Source: an uncultured Chryseobacterium sp. (lineage in GTDB: Bacteria > Bacteroidota > Bacteroidia > Flavobacteriales > Weeksellaceae). From it: a stretch of 56,665 bases of DNA. Under the pieces are notes generated by a model, which was not told where the DNA came from, searched no databases, and was given only the letters and a program-made list of their open reading frames with translations. A program made the translations under genes and the position numbers. Location of the stretch: positions 1-56,665 of the forward strand of contig CAJYLO010000024.1 in the NCBI GenBank assembly GCA_913776245.1, read 5' to 3'. Numbering within the stretch: the first letter of the stretch is position 1; each line of letters begins with the position of its first letter. Below, one piece after another: positions 1 to 8,059 of the stretch.

Positions 1-289
1 GTTGCAAAATTGTAACATCCTGATATTCTTTGGCGAATTTCAGCATATAACTTAAATTCCGTTCAGAATAACCTTTCATATTTGGAAATTCCAATTTCAA
101 ATCCTTTGCCAATTGCGGAATAACACCGGAAGACCAGCCTTGTTCATTTTGTTTTTGAGCAATAGAATTACCAATTTGCCAATACAGAAAAATCATTTCA
201 GCATTTACAGACAAAACTGCCTTTAGCTGTGAGCTGAGGATTCTTTGTTTGATGTCTGCGAAGAGATTTTGGTAGATATTGAGCTCCAT
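1..289 (-). CDS. YhcG/DUF1016-family nuclease, N-terminal part (cut by window edge)
   Basis: The reverse strand reads from an ATG at 289 to the window edge without a stop, giving about 96 residues that begin MELNIYQNLFADIKQRI and include YWQIGNSIAQKQNEQGW and MKGYSERNLSYMLKFA. This matches the N-terminal domain of the DUF1016/YhcG family, whose complete members carry a C-terminal PDDEXK nuclease domain. The family often occurs in accessory or defence-associated DNA; its substrate is not established. The gene starts 23 nt after the amidase stop on the same strand, the place where agmatine deiminase is often found. The catalytic part lies outside the window, so intactness cannot be judged. Confidence 0.75.
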   Translation of the reverse strand, partial: MELNIYQNLFADIKQRILSSQLKAVLSVNAEMIFLYWQIGNSIAQKQNEQGWSSGVIPQLAKDLKLEFPNMKGYSERNLSYMLKFAKEYQDVTILQ

Positions 290-312
290 CAATTTATATC
301 GAAGATGAAAAA

Positions 313-1188
313 TTAATCCTCATCAATAAAACGTTTTGTAATCGGCGAATAAGTCTCGATTCTTCGGTCTCTCAAAAACGGCCAGTGCTTTCTCATATAA
401 TCGGTTTGAGCAAGGTCAACTTCTGTCACTGCAACTTCTTCTTTATCGTGAGAACCAAGATATAAGAGCTTTCCTTGAGCATTGGTTACGAAACTTCCGC
501 CCCAGAATTTCATTGCACCATCTTGTTCGAAACCTACTCTATTCACAGAAACCACAGGAACGCCATTTGCGACCGAATGTGACCGCTGAATGGTCTGCCA
601 CGCATTATATTGGTCTTGATTCGTTTCTTCATCCTGGTCTGTTGCCCAGCCAATTGCTGTTGGATAGAACATAATATCAGCTCCCATTAACGCTGTGATT
701 CTGGACGCTTCCGGATACCATTGATCCCAGCAAATCAGTACACCGACTTTCCCAAATTTCGTAGGAAAAACTTTGTAGCCTAAATCTCCAGGCGTGAAGT
801 AGAATTTTTCATAAAAAGCCGGGTCATCCGGAATGTGCATTTTGCGGTATTTTCCCTGATAAGTTCCGTCTGCATCAATAACAGCTGTTGTATTATGATA
901 TAGACCTTGTGCTCTTTTTTCAAATAACGAAGCGATAATCACCACGCCTAATTCTTTAGCAACGGGAGAAAGCGCATCCGTTGACGGACCAGGAATCGGT
1001 TCTGCCAATTCGAAATTATCATAATCTTCTACATCACAAAAATACAATGATGTAAAAAGTTCCTGCAGACAAATGATTTGAGCACCTTTTGCAGCTGCTT
1101 CTTTTATTTTTTCAATGGCTTTATTCAGATTCGTTTGCTTATCCGCAACACAAGACATCTGAACTGTTCCAATTTTTACTTTTGACAT
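313..1188 (-). CDS. aguB: N-carbamoylputrescine amidase (nitrilase superfamily)
   Basis: This 291-aa protein is a carbon-nitrogen hydrolase that would convert N-carbamoylputrescine to putrescine, CO2 and ammonia, the last step of the agmatine route to putrescine, in the cytoplasm. The catalytic triad is visible: Glu43 in LQELF, Lys116 in KYRKMHIPDDP and Cys153 in LICWDQWYPE. The length is normal for the family, and HIPDDPAFYEKFYF is characteristic of the plant and bacterial AguB group. A good -33/-7 promoter lies just upstream. The usual partner, agmatine deiminase, is not next to it; a DUF1016 gene follows instead. A related amidase specificity cannot be fully excluded. Confidence 0.85.
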   Translation of the reverse strand: MSKVKIGTVQMSCVADKQTNLNKAIEKIKEAAAKGAQIICLQELFTSLYFCDVEDYDNFELAEPIPGPSTDALSPVAKELGVVIIASLFEKRAQGLYHNTTAVIDADGTYQGKYRKMHIPDDPAFYEKFYFTPGDLGYKVFPTKFGKVGVLICWDQWYPEASRITALMGADIMFYPTAIGWATDQDEETNQDQYNAWQTIQRSHSVANGVPVVSVNRVGFEQDGAMKFWGGSFVTNAQGKLLYLGSHDKEEVAVTEVDLAQTDYMRKHWPFLRDRRIETYSPITKRFIDED

Positions 1189-1202
1189 TCTAAAAATTTT
1201 TA

Positions 1203-1231
1203 CAAAAATACTAAGAATCTAGGGAATCAAA
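1203..1231 (-). promoter_or_regulatory. Bacteroidota-type promoter of the amidase gene
   Basis: On the reverse strand TTTG (1228-1231) is followed after 17 nt by TATTTTTG (1203-1210), matching the Bacteroidota -33 TTTG and -7 TAnnTTTG pattern. The -7 box ends 14 nt before the ATG at 1188, so the leader is very short. Confidence 0.6.
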
Positions 1232-1324
1232 AATTCAACCAAAATAATTTACAGATATTTCAAAAAATTAATGTTATTATCCATAGTTTCTATATTTAGA
1301 ATAACTGGATTGTTCAATTAATTC

Positions 1325-1332
1325 TAACTTTG
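1325..1332 (+). promoter_or_regulatory. -7 box (TAACTTTG) upstream of the thioesterase gene
   Basis: TAACTTTG fits TAnnTTTG exactly and ends 25 nt before the ATG at 1358. No convincing -33 TTTG lies at the expected distance, so only the -7 element is supported. Confidence 0.4.
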
Positions 1333-1357
1333 CAGAAAATAAAAATGAGTAAGAATT

Positions 1358-1771
1358 ATGATGAATTATCACACCAGAAAATGGATAAAACCGGAAGACC
1401 TTAATCCTAACCATTCACTTTTCGGAGGACGGTTATTGCAATGGATTGATGAAGAAGCAGCACTTTATGCGATTATTCAGCTAGAAAATTCAAGAACTGT
1501 TACAAAATATATTTCTGAAATCAACTTTGTGAGCTCTGCAAAACAAGGCGACATCATCGAAATTGGAATCGAAGCGGTGGAATTTGGGAAAACATCATTA
1601 ACACTTCGCTGCGAGGTCAGAAATAAAATGACGCATCAGAAAATCATTACAATCGACAAACTTGTTTTTGTAGCATTGGGCGAAGACGGAAATCCGAAAC
1701 CGCACGGTAAAACAAAAATTGAATATGTGGAGGACAGACTGTATGTGAAAAATATAACACCAGAATTATAA
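1358..1771 (+). CDS. Acyl-CoA thioesterase, hotdog fold (YciA-like)
   Basis: The 137-aa protein hydrolyses acyl-CoA to free acid and CoA by family assignment. The motif NPNHSLFGGRLLQWIDEEAA at residues 16-35 is the hotdog thioesterase signature, with the Asp/Glu pair after the GG segment, and TKYISEINFVSSAKQGDIIEIG forms the following strands. Length and single-hotdog architecture fit cytosolic medium/long-chain acyl-CoA hydrolases. The start may be either of two adjacent ATGs at 1358 and 1361. An ATG at 1345 is in another frame. The acyl chain preference cannot be read from the sequence. Confidence 0.8.
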   Translation: MMNYHTRKWIKPEDLNPNHSLFGGRLLQWIDEEAALYAIIQLENSRTVTKYISEINFVSSAKQGDIIEIGIEAVEFGKTSLTLRCEVRNKMTHQKIITIDKLVFVALGEDGNPKPHGKTKIEYVEDRLYVKNITPEL

Positions 1772-1874
1772 TAGAATCTAAATCAGATTCTATTTTTTTG
1801 TTCGATAATTAGGCGGTGTTACATAATCTCTTCCGAAAATTTTGATTAAATTCGTGAAATTTTAAAAGTTTCAA

Positions 1875-4007
1875 ATGAAAAAAATCTTAATAGCAAGTTT
1901 GTTTCTATCCGCAGGTCTTTCTTTTGCGCAGCAATACGGCGGAATGTGGATCCCGACGGAAGTGAATGAGAAAGAAATGAAAGATCTGGGAATGAAAATA
2001 TCTGCCAAAGATATTTTTGACCCAAGCAAAGCAAGCATCAAAGATGCGGTTGTACAGTTTGATGGTGGCTGTACAGCGGAAGTCATTTCCCCAAAAGGGC
2101 TTTTGCTTACGAATCATCACTGCGGTTATGATAATATTCAATCACATTCTACTGTCGAAAATGATCTACTGACCAACGGTTTCTGGGCAAAGGATATGAA
2201 TGGTGAATTGCCAAACCCTGGTGTGACCGTCGATTTTATCGCTGACATCAAAGAAGTCACCAAAGATATTTTAGCAGGAACTGAAAATCTTAGTGGAACC
2301 GATCTTTCCAAGAAAATCAATGAAAATATTGAGGCTTATAAAAAAGCTCAGAAAATAGAATCTTACCAGACCATTTCTGTAAGACCAATGTATTATGGAA
2401 ACAAATATTATGCTTTCGTGATAGAAACCTATAAAGATATTAGATTGGTAGGTGCACCGCCTTCGGCTATAGGCAAATATGGTTCTGATACAGACAACTG
2501 GGTGTGGCCAAGACATACCGGCGATTTCTCAATGTTCAGAATCTATGCCGATAAGAATAACAAACCGGCAGAATATTCCAAAGACAATATTCCTTATACA
2601 CCAAAACATTTCCTTCCGATTTCCATTAAAGATAAAAAAGAGGATGATTTCACATTCGTGTTCGGATTTCCGGGAAGAACTACAGAATATCTTCCTGCTA
2701 TTGCAGTAGAAAAAATTATGCTGGAAACAGATCCGGCAATGATTGCCGTGCGTGATGTTGCACTTAAGACATTGGATGAAAAAATGAGAATTGACGCTGC
2801 AACTAAAATCAAATACGCTTCCAAATATGCCAGAATCGCCAACTATTGGAAAAAATGGATCGGCGAAGTAGAAGGTCTTAAAAAATCCAACGCCGTTGAA
2901 AAGAAGAAGCAATATGAGCAGATGCTGATTTCCAAAAATCCTGCAATCAAATCTACAATTGATCAGCTGAATCAAAAATATAACGAACAGGCACCTTATA
3001 ATCTGCACAGAGCTTATTACTCGGAAATTGTGAGAAATTCCGACACCTTTACCTTAGCCGGAATCTTCAATAATTATATCCAAAGCTATGAAGCCGGAAA
3101 AATGGACGCCAAAAATGTAGAATCTCTGAAAGAAAGACTGAAAGAAATCTACAAAGATTATGATGCCGAACTGGATGCAAAAGTGACTGCAAAAATCCTT
3201 GCGCTTTATGTCAATAAAATCCCGGCTCAGTTTATGCCAAAAGATTTTGAGCAGCTGAAAAGCGAAAGCAGAAACATTCCTATGATGGATAATGTTTCAA
3301 AAATTTCTATGATCACTGGAAGATCTAAAGATGATAAGAATATTGCTAAAGACATCGATAAAGCATTTGCGGATCAGAAAACATTGGTTGAGAATCTGAA
3401 AAACGACCCATTGATCCAGATGTTTGGCGCTTTTAAAACTTCTTATATGAATACTACTGACAAGCAGGTTACAGCTTTACAGACTGATATCGACGCTTTA
3501 CAGAAGAAATTTATGGCGCAGCAAATGGAAACTGACAAAGACAGAAAGTTTTTTCCGGATGCCAACTCTACGCTTCGTGTCACTTACGGGAAAGTAAAAG
3601 GCTCCAATCCAAGAGATGCAGTCTCTTACGGTTATCAGACACACCTTGCCGGAGTTATGGAAAAATACATTCCCGGAGATTATGAATTTGACCTGCCAAA
3701 AAAATTGATTAATCTTTATAATTCCAAAGATTATGGCATCTACAAAGATAAAAGCGGTGATGTTCCTGTGAACTTTACAGCGACCAATCATACTACAGGC
3801 GGAAACTCTGGAAGTCCGGCTTTGGACGCTTATGGAAACCTGATTGGTCTTAATTTCGACAGACAATGGGAAGGAACAATGAGTGATATCAACTATGACC
3901 CAAAACTGTGCAGAAATATAATGGTGGACACCAAATATATCCTTTTCGTGATCGATAAATATGCCGATGCCAAATGGCTGATTAATGAAATGAAAGTGAT
4001 TAAGTAA
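1875..4007 (+). CDS. S46 family dipeptidyl peptidase, DPP11-like (Asp/Glu-specific)
   Basis: A 710-aa secreted serine peptidase with an N-terminal signal peptide (residues 1-19, ending FAQ). S46 enzymes remove dipeptides from the N-terminus of oligopeptides in the periplasm, allowing peptide use as nutrients. The chymotrypsin-like elements are present: LLLTNHHCGY near residue 80 (His), DTDNWVWPRHTGDF near 205-218 (Asp region) and GGNSGSP with nucleophile Ser645. Eighteen residues after the serine is Arg663 (GLNFDR). In the characterised family, Arg here distinguishes DPP11 (acidic P1) from DPP7 (Gly, hydrophobic P1), so DPP11 specificity is inferred. Length is standard. A strong terminator follows directly. 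Confidence 0.88.
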   Translation: MKKILIASLFLSAGLSFAQQYGGMWIPTEVNEKEMKDLGMKISAKDIFDPSKASIKDAVVQFDGGCTAEVISPKGLLLTNHHCGYDNIQSHSTVENDLLTNGFWAKDMNGELPNPGVTVDFIADIKEVTKDILAGTENLSGTDLSKKINENIEAYKKAQKIESYQTISVRPMYYGNKYYAFVIETYKDIRLVGAPPSAIGKYGSDTDNWVWPRHTGDFSMFRIYADKNNKPAEYSKDNIPYTPKHFLPISIKDKKEDDFTFVFGFPGRTTEYLPAIAVEKIMLETDPAMIAVRDVALKTLDEKMRIDAATKIKYASKYARIANYWKKWIGEVEGLKKSNAVEKKKQYEQMLISKNPAIKSTIDQLNQKYNEQAPYNLHRAYYSEIVRNSDTFTLAGIFNNYIQSYEAGKMDAKNVESLKERLKEIYKDYDAELDAKVTAKILALYVNKIPAQFMPKDFEQLKSESRNIPMMDNVSKISMITGRSKDDKNIAKDIDKAFADQKTLVENLKNDPLIQMFGAFKTSYMNTTDKQVTALQTDIDALQKKFMAQQMETDKDRKFFPDANSTLRVTYGKVKGSNPRDAVSYGYQTHLAGVMEKYIPGDYEFDLPKKLINLYNSKDYGIYKDKSGDVPVNFTATNHTTGGNSGSPALDAYGNLIGLNFDRQWEGTMSDINYDPKLCRNIMVDTKYILFVIDKYADAKWLINEMKVIK

Positions 4008-4029
4008 TTATATCTTCAAACCAATACAG

Positions 4030-4066
4030 CTTAGCCAAAGATGATTATCTTTGGCTAAGTTTTTTT
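4030..4066 (+). terminator. Rho-independent terminator of the S46 peptidase gene
   Basis: A perfect 13-bp stem (4030-4042 with 4047-4059), GATT loop and run of seven T. The T-run ends two bases before the next ATG at 4069, so the following gene has essentially no leader of its own. Confidence 0.85.
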
Positions 4067-4068
4067 AG

Positions 4069-5070
4069 ATGAGTTTTAAAAATAAGTTTTTTCGCATTTG
4101 TAATCCGCTTGGTGAGCGTTTTTCTTTCAGGCAATTTTCTGGGTTGTTACCTTTTGATGATGTAATTGTGGTTTATCATTTGGTTTCCGATGAAGATGTG
4201 AAACACGCCAAACATCTTTTTCCTTATCGTTCGGTAAAGCAATTTGAAAATGATCTCGACTTTTTTTCCAAACATTTTGAACTGGTTGACTGGAATGATT
4301 ATCTGAATAAAAAAAATACATCCAAGCCAAGATTATTACTGACTTTTGACGATGGGTATTCGGAATTTTATGATATCATTTGTCCGATTCTCGTTAGAAA
4401 GGGAATTTTTGCGATGAATTTCATCAACCCAAAATTCATTGATAATAAAGAAATGATGTGGCGAAACAAAGCCAGTATTCTGGTTTCGAAAATCAATGAA
4501 AGCGATGAACTTCAAGATAAAATATTCCAATGGACTAATGATGAGTTAAAAGAAAACCTTTCTTCCATTTTGAGCATCAGTTTTGAAAATCGAAATCAGT
4601 TAGATGAAATTGCGGATTATCTGGATGTTGATTTTGACAAGTATCTCAAAACCAATCCTGTTTATATGACTCTTGAACAACTTAATAAGCTTAGAAATGA
4701 TGGTTTTGGTATTGCTTCTCATGGCTGGGATCACCCGTTGTACAATCAGCTTTCTGTAGAAAAACAGTTAGAAAACACCCAAAAATCACTGGATTATATG
4801 AAAGAAAATCAATTCTATAATGATTCTTTTGCTTTTCCATTTACGGATCATTTGGTTACCAATCATTTTTTCGATTCGGTTTTTGCGCAAAATCCGGAGT
4901 TGAAATTTACTTTCGGAGCGGCTGGCCTCAAAAAAGATTCTTACTCCAGAAACATCCAAAGAATCCCGATGGAAACAGGAAATTACCTAGCGGAAAAACT
5001 ACTGAAAAACGAAATCATCTATTATCATTTTCTAAAATTATTCAATAAAAACATTATCAATAGAAGCTGA
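4069..5070 (+). CDS. Polysaccharide deacetylase family protein (NodB domain)
   Basis: A 333-aa carbohydrate esterase family 4-like protein. The NodB metal-binding signature LLLTFDDGYSEF (about residues 87-98) and the second motif IASHGWDHPLYNQLS (about 216-230), supplying His-x3-His type ligands, are both present. Such enzymes remove N- or O-acetyl groups from cell-surface polysaccharides or act in glycan assembly. There is no clear signal peptide, so a cytoplasmic role on a glycan precursor is possible. It is followed by a GNAT gene 53 nt downstream, suggesting a small surface-glycan unit. The ATG abuts the preceding terminator; no better in-frame ATG exists before the domain, so the start is uncertain. 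Confidence 0.8.
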   Translation: MSFKNKFFRICNPLGERFSFRQFSGLLPFDDVIVVYHLVSDEDVKHAKHLFPYRSVKQFENDLDFFSKHFELVDWNDYLNKKNTSKPRLLLTFDDGYSEFYDIICPILVRKGIFAMNFINPKFIDNKEMMWRNKASILVSKINESDELQDKIFQWTNDELKENLSSILSISFENRNQLDEIADYLDVDFDKYLKTNPVYMTLEQLNKLRNDGFGIASHGWDHPLYNQLSVEKQLENTQKSLDYMKENQFYNDSFAFPFTDHLVTNHFFDSVFAQNPELKFTFGAAGLKKDSYSRNIQRIPMETGNYLAEKLLKNEIIYYHFLKLFNKNIINRS

Positions 5071-5123
5071 AAAATTATGCTTTGAATAAAGTGTTTGCTA
5101 TATTTGCTATAAATCAATGAGCG

Positions 5124-6194
5124 GTGATTAATATTGTAGGATTAAATAAAACAAAGCTAAACGGATTTACAAAAACAGAGGAATTCAGAAATTTTGAGTT
5201 TGCACCAATTTCTGAGCTAAGACAACAATCACATATTCATAATCCTCGCGCCCAAGACGATGATATTTTACTATTTCTGGTTTATGATAATCAACAGTTA
5301 GCAGGCTATCTCGGTATCCTTCCGGATGATGTATTTATAAAAACCGGCGAAAGAATACACTTCGGATGGCTTTCTACTTTGTTCGTTTCAGAAAAACACA
5401 GAGGAAAACAGATTGCTCAGCAATTGCTTTACGCCGCAGAAAAATCCTATAATCAGAATTTGTTAATTACTGAGTTTACGCCCAGTGCAGAAAGACTTTA
5501 TCGAAAAATAGGTCTGTTCGAGGATCTTACTTCTAAAAATGCCGTCCGCTATTATTATAAATCTAATCTTGCAGAACTTTTACCTTCAAAGAGAAGCTTG
5601 TTCGATAAAAATAAAGACTGGTTAAAACGATTTGATCGTCTGATCAATTTTTTTATTCCTTACCGCTCTAAAGGCATTGATAATCTTTATAAAATCACAA
5701 CATCGATTGATACAAATCTTAGCGATTTTATTAATCATCAACATAAAAACCCGATTGCAAGAAACGCAGAAGATTTTCAATGGATGCTTCATTATCCCTG
5801 GATTTCCACAGAAAAAGAGCAGCCAGATTATCTATTTTCCTCCTATTCAAAAGATTATAAGATGTTTTGGGTATCTGTTTATGAGCATCAGAAAATAGTA
5901 TCAGCGATGCTTTGTTCGCTAAGAAACGGTCATCTGAAAGTGCTTTATTATTTTGGAAACACTGAAAAGGTTTCGGGAATTCTTCCAAAAGTGATCAGAA
6001 AATATAAAATCAAAATGATGACAATCTATGATGATCATCTCAATATGGTGATATCGAAAAATACAACACCCAAGCCAATTTATAAGCGTCCATTAAAACG
6101 GAATTACCTTATCCACAAAGCATTCAAAGAAAAACTTGGAAAAGATTTTAATTTTAGTTTTACTGATGGCGACGGCGATTTTTCTTTCACATAA
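5124..6194 (+). CDS. GNAT-family N-acetyltransferase with long C-terminal region
   Basis: The 356-aa protein starts with GTG; the ATG at 5117 is in another frame and stops after four codons. Residues 1-150 look like a GNAT domain: FGWLSTLFVSEKHRGKQIAQQL contains the acetyl-CoA binding motif (R/Q-x-x-G-x-G/A-like). The remaining 200 residues have no motif I recognise and could be a second, degenerate GNAT-like domain. The acceptor is unknown. Its pairing with a polysaccharide deacetylase suggests sugar or lipid precursor modification, but this is context only. The convergent next gene ends 2 nt away without a visible terminator. Confidence 0.7.
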   Translation: MINIVGLNKTKLNGFTKTEEFRNFEFAPISELRQQSHIHNPRAQDDDILLFLVYDNQQLAGYLGILPDDVFIKTGERIHFGWLSTLFVSEKHRGKQIAQQLLYAAEKSYNQNLLITEFTPSAERLYRKIGLFEDLTSKNAVRYYYKSNLAELLPSKRSLFDKNKDWLKRFDRLINFFIPYRSKGIDNLYKITTSIDTNLSDFINHQHKNPIARNAEDFQWMLHYPWISTEKEQPDYLFSSYSKDYKMFWVSVYEHQKIVSAMLCSLRNGHLKVLYYFGNTEKVSGILPKVIRKYKIKMMTIYDDHLNMVISKNTTPKPIYKRPLKRNYLIHKAFKEKLGKDFNFSFTDGDGDFSFT

Positions 6195-6195
6195 A

Positions 6196-7644
6196 TTATT
6201 TTTCACAATCACACTTTTTTCTTCGGTGTCGCTTCAATTCGTTATCCCAAAATGGATATAATTTTATAGCCATATAAAAACTTGCTGCGTGGAGTTCTTT
6301 ATGTTTAAATACCAGAGGAAATGCATTCTCACTCCCCAAAATAAGCGGCCCGATCCTGAAATAACCACCAAACTGAAGATTTTTATACTCTGATAAAGTC
6401 GTCGAAACGCCATAACCAATTGCAGCCTTTTGCACAGAATAATTAGCATTAAGAATATTATTCCGCTTTACAGAATTTTCGAAAACCGGAACCCGCTGGA
6501 TCCAGTTGAAATTAATATAATGATGTTCTTTTACTCTTTGGCCATAGTTCAGGTTTATACTTGTGGGCAATCCTATTTTGAAACCATAGTCTTTTAATGA
6601 TGCATTAGCATCTCCGTATGCTTCGGTACTCAAAGTCTGAAAAAATTCTTCCGGGCTGTCAAATTTTCTGTTTTTGAAAACAGGATTATTCTGAAGCCAG
6701 ACTGTATTCCCGTCTTTGAAAACATGATTAAGTCCCTGCTTAAAATTAACATAGCCAAGATCAACAAGATTAAAGGCAATTTTGTAATTATACTCTTCTT
6801 CACGCTTATCTTTATCAATAACTGCTATTCCCAGATCCAGTCCTATTCCGCTTCCGTTTTGCTTGTATTCATAGCGTTTGCTCTGGAAATTGTAATTAGT
6901 TATATAACTTGCAGATAAGTCATAATCTGTAGCATAAACATTTCGCAGATTGGTGTTTTGAGCGACAGTTGGTTCTGATGAAGTAAGCTTCAGATCACGG
7001 CCGACAACATTAGCTGCGTCCAGGCCAATTTCATATTTAATGTTAGCTCCTAAAATCCATTGTTTTTCGGATTCCGGAAATATGGTTGTTGCCAGGTTTA
7101 GCCCGATTTCGCCCCAGTTCATCACAGTTCCGGAAAAGGGTTTAAAAGCATAATCATCAGGTTCCGAAATTCTTTCATTATTATATCTAAAATAATTATC
7201 CAGATTTAAAACTGATGCCTGTGTTCTGAGCCTGCTGAATATTCCAAAAGCATATTTCTTTTCCTTGATTTTAGCCGTCATAGATAATGAAGGTCCCAAT
7301 ATATCAGAGCCGAATAATAGGTTAGCCTTATTTTTATTGTAAAAATCAAGAACATTGGGTTGTGACTGTCCGGAGATATTTTTATTCGGATTTGCAGTAA
7401 CAATGGTTGCATTGCTTAATCCCATAATGCTCTGCTCAGAGATATAAGCATAATCATTCTGCAAAAGAATATCTGCAGCAATCAGATTAGCATCCCACGG
7501 ATTTGGATTCAGGAATGGCTGCGTCGGAGCAATGACTGCTGAGTTTATACCGCTATAGCTATCATTCAGGAAGCCCAGATTATTTTGTGCCGATATGCTC
7601 ATTAAGCATAAAAACAGCAATATGATGCAGAAAATTTTCAACAT
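6196..7644 (-). CDS. Outer-membrane beta-barrel protein (DUF5723-like)
   Basis: A 482-aa protein with a signal peptide (about residues 1-19, ending SISAQ) and many alternating aromatic/polar beta strands, as in Bacteroidota outer-membrane barrels. The opening SYSGINSAVIAPTQPFLNPNPWD resembles the conserved start of the DUF5723 family, whose function is unknown. The C-terminus ends in basic residues and CDCEK rather than a terminal aromatic. It stands alone, convergent with the GNAT gene and divergent from the YqaE peptide. I cannot assign a substrate or partner. Confidence 0.65.
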   Translation of the reverse strand: MLKIFCIILLFLCLMSISAQNNLGFLNDSYSGINSAVIAPTQPFLNPNPWDANLIAADILLQNDYAYISEQSIMGLSNATIVTANPNKNISGQSQPNVLDFYNKNKANLLFGSDILGPSLSMTAKIKEKKYAFGIFSRLRTQASVLNLDNYFRYNNERISEPDDYAFKPFSGTVMNWGEIGLNLATTIFPESEKQWILGANIKYEIGLDAANVVGRDLKLTSSEPTVAQNTNLRNVYATDYDLSASYITNYNFQSKRYEYKQNGSGIGLDLGIAVIDKDKREEEYNYKIAFNLVDLGYVNFKQGLNHVFKDGNTVWLQNNPVFKNRKFDSPEEFFQTLSTEAYGDANASLKDYGFKIGLPTSINLNYGQRVKEHHYINFNWIQRVPVFENSVKRNNILNANYSVQKAAIGYGVSTTLSEYKNLQFGGYFRIGPLILGSENAFPLVFKHKELHAASFYMAIKLYPFWDNELKRHRRKKCDCEK

Positions 7645-7802
7645 TAGCGTGGTCTATATTCGATAAACTAAATTATCTATAAAATATTGTTGAAAAAATT
7701 AAAAGCAGATCTATTTTATCTATTAAAAAAATTCAAACACTTGCTTAAATTTTAAATTGTTTTTACTAGATTGATTTATGTATATTTATTTAAAATTTCA
7801 AA

Positions 7803-8000
7803 ATGTTATTAGCAATTTTACTACCATTTGTTTCTTTTTTCGTCCGAGGAAAAATTATTACATCCATTATCTGTTTTATTCTGCAGATTACAATACTCGG
7901 CTGGCTTCCGGCTGCGATCTGGGCTGCATTATCGCTCAATAATGCGAGAGCAGAAAAGAGAAACAAAGAATTGATACGCGCCATTCGGGAAAATCGATAA
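7803..8000 (+). CDS. YqaE/Pmp3 family small membrane protein
   Basis: A 65-aa peptide with two hydrophobic segments (about residues 2-12 and 17-45) and the pattern LAILLPFVSFFVRGK followed by ILQITILGWLPAAIWAALSL, which matches the Pmp3/YqaE family of tiny two-helix inner-membrane proteins. Family members in yeast and plants affect membrane potential and salt tolerance; in bacteria the role is not settled. The charged tail is longer than in most members. It is monocistronic, followed by a bidirectional hairpin. Confidence 0.8.
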   Translation: MLLAILLPFVSFFVRGKIITSIICFILQITILGWLPAAIWAALSLNNARAEKRNKELIRAIRENR

Positions 8001-8001
8001 T

Positions 8002-8040
8002 AAAAAAAGTGAAGCACTTCTGCTCCACTTTCATTTTTTT
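8002..8040. terminator. Bidirectional terminator between yqaE-like and M16 protease genes
   Basis: An 11-bp stem with one mismatch (8006-8016 with 8021-8031), CTTC loop, a T-run on the right and an A-run on the left, so it can serve both convergent genes. Confidence 0.75.
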
Positions 8041-8059
8041 AATTCTTTTCTGAATAAAA

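Noticed and set aside
2529..3008. 159-aa reverse-strand ORF inside the S46 peptidase gene
   Set aside because: Antisense shadow of a well supported gene, with Phe/Cys-rich out-of-frame composition.
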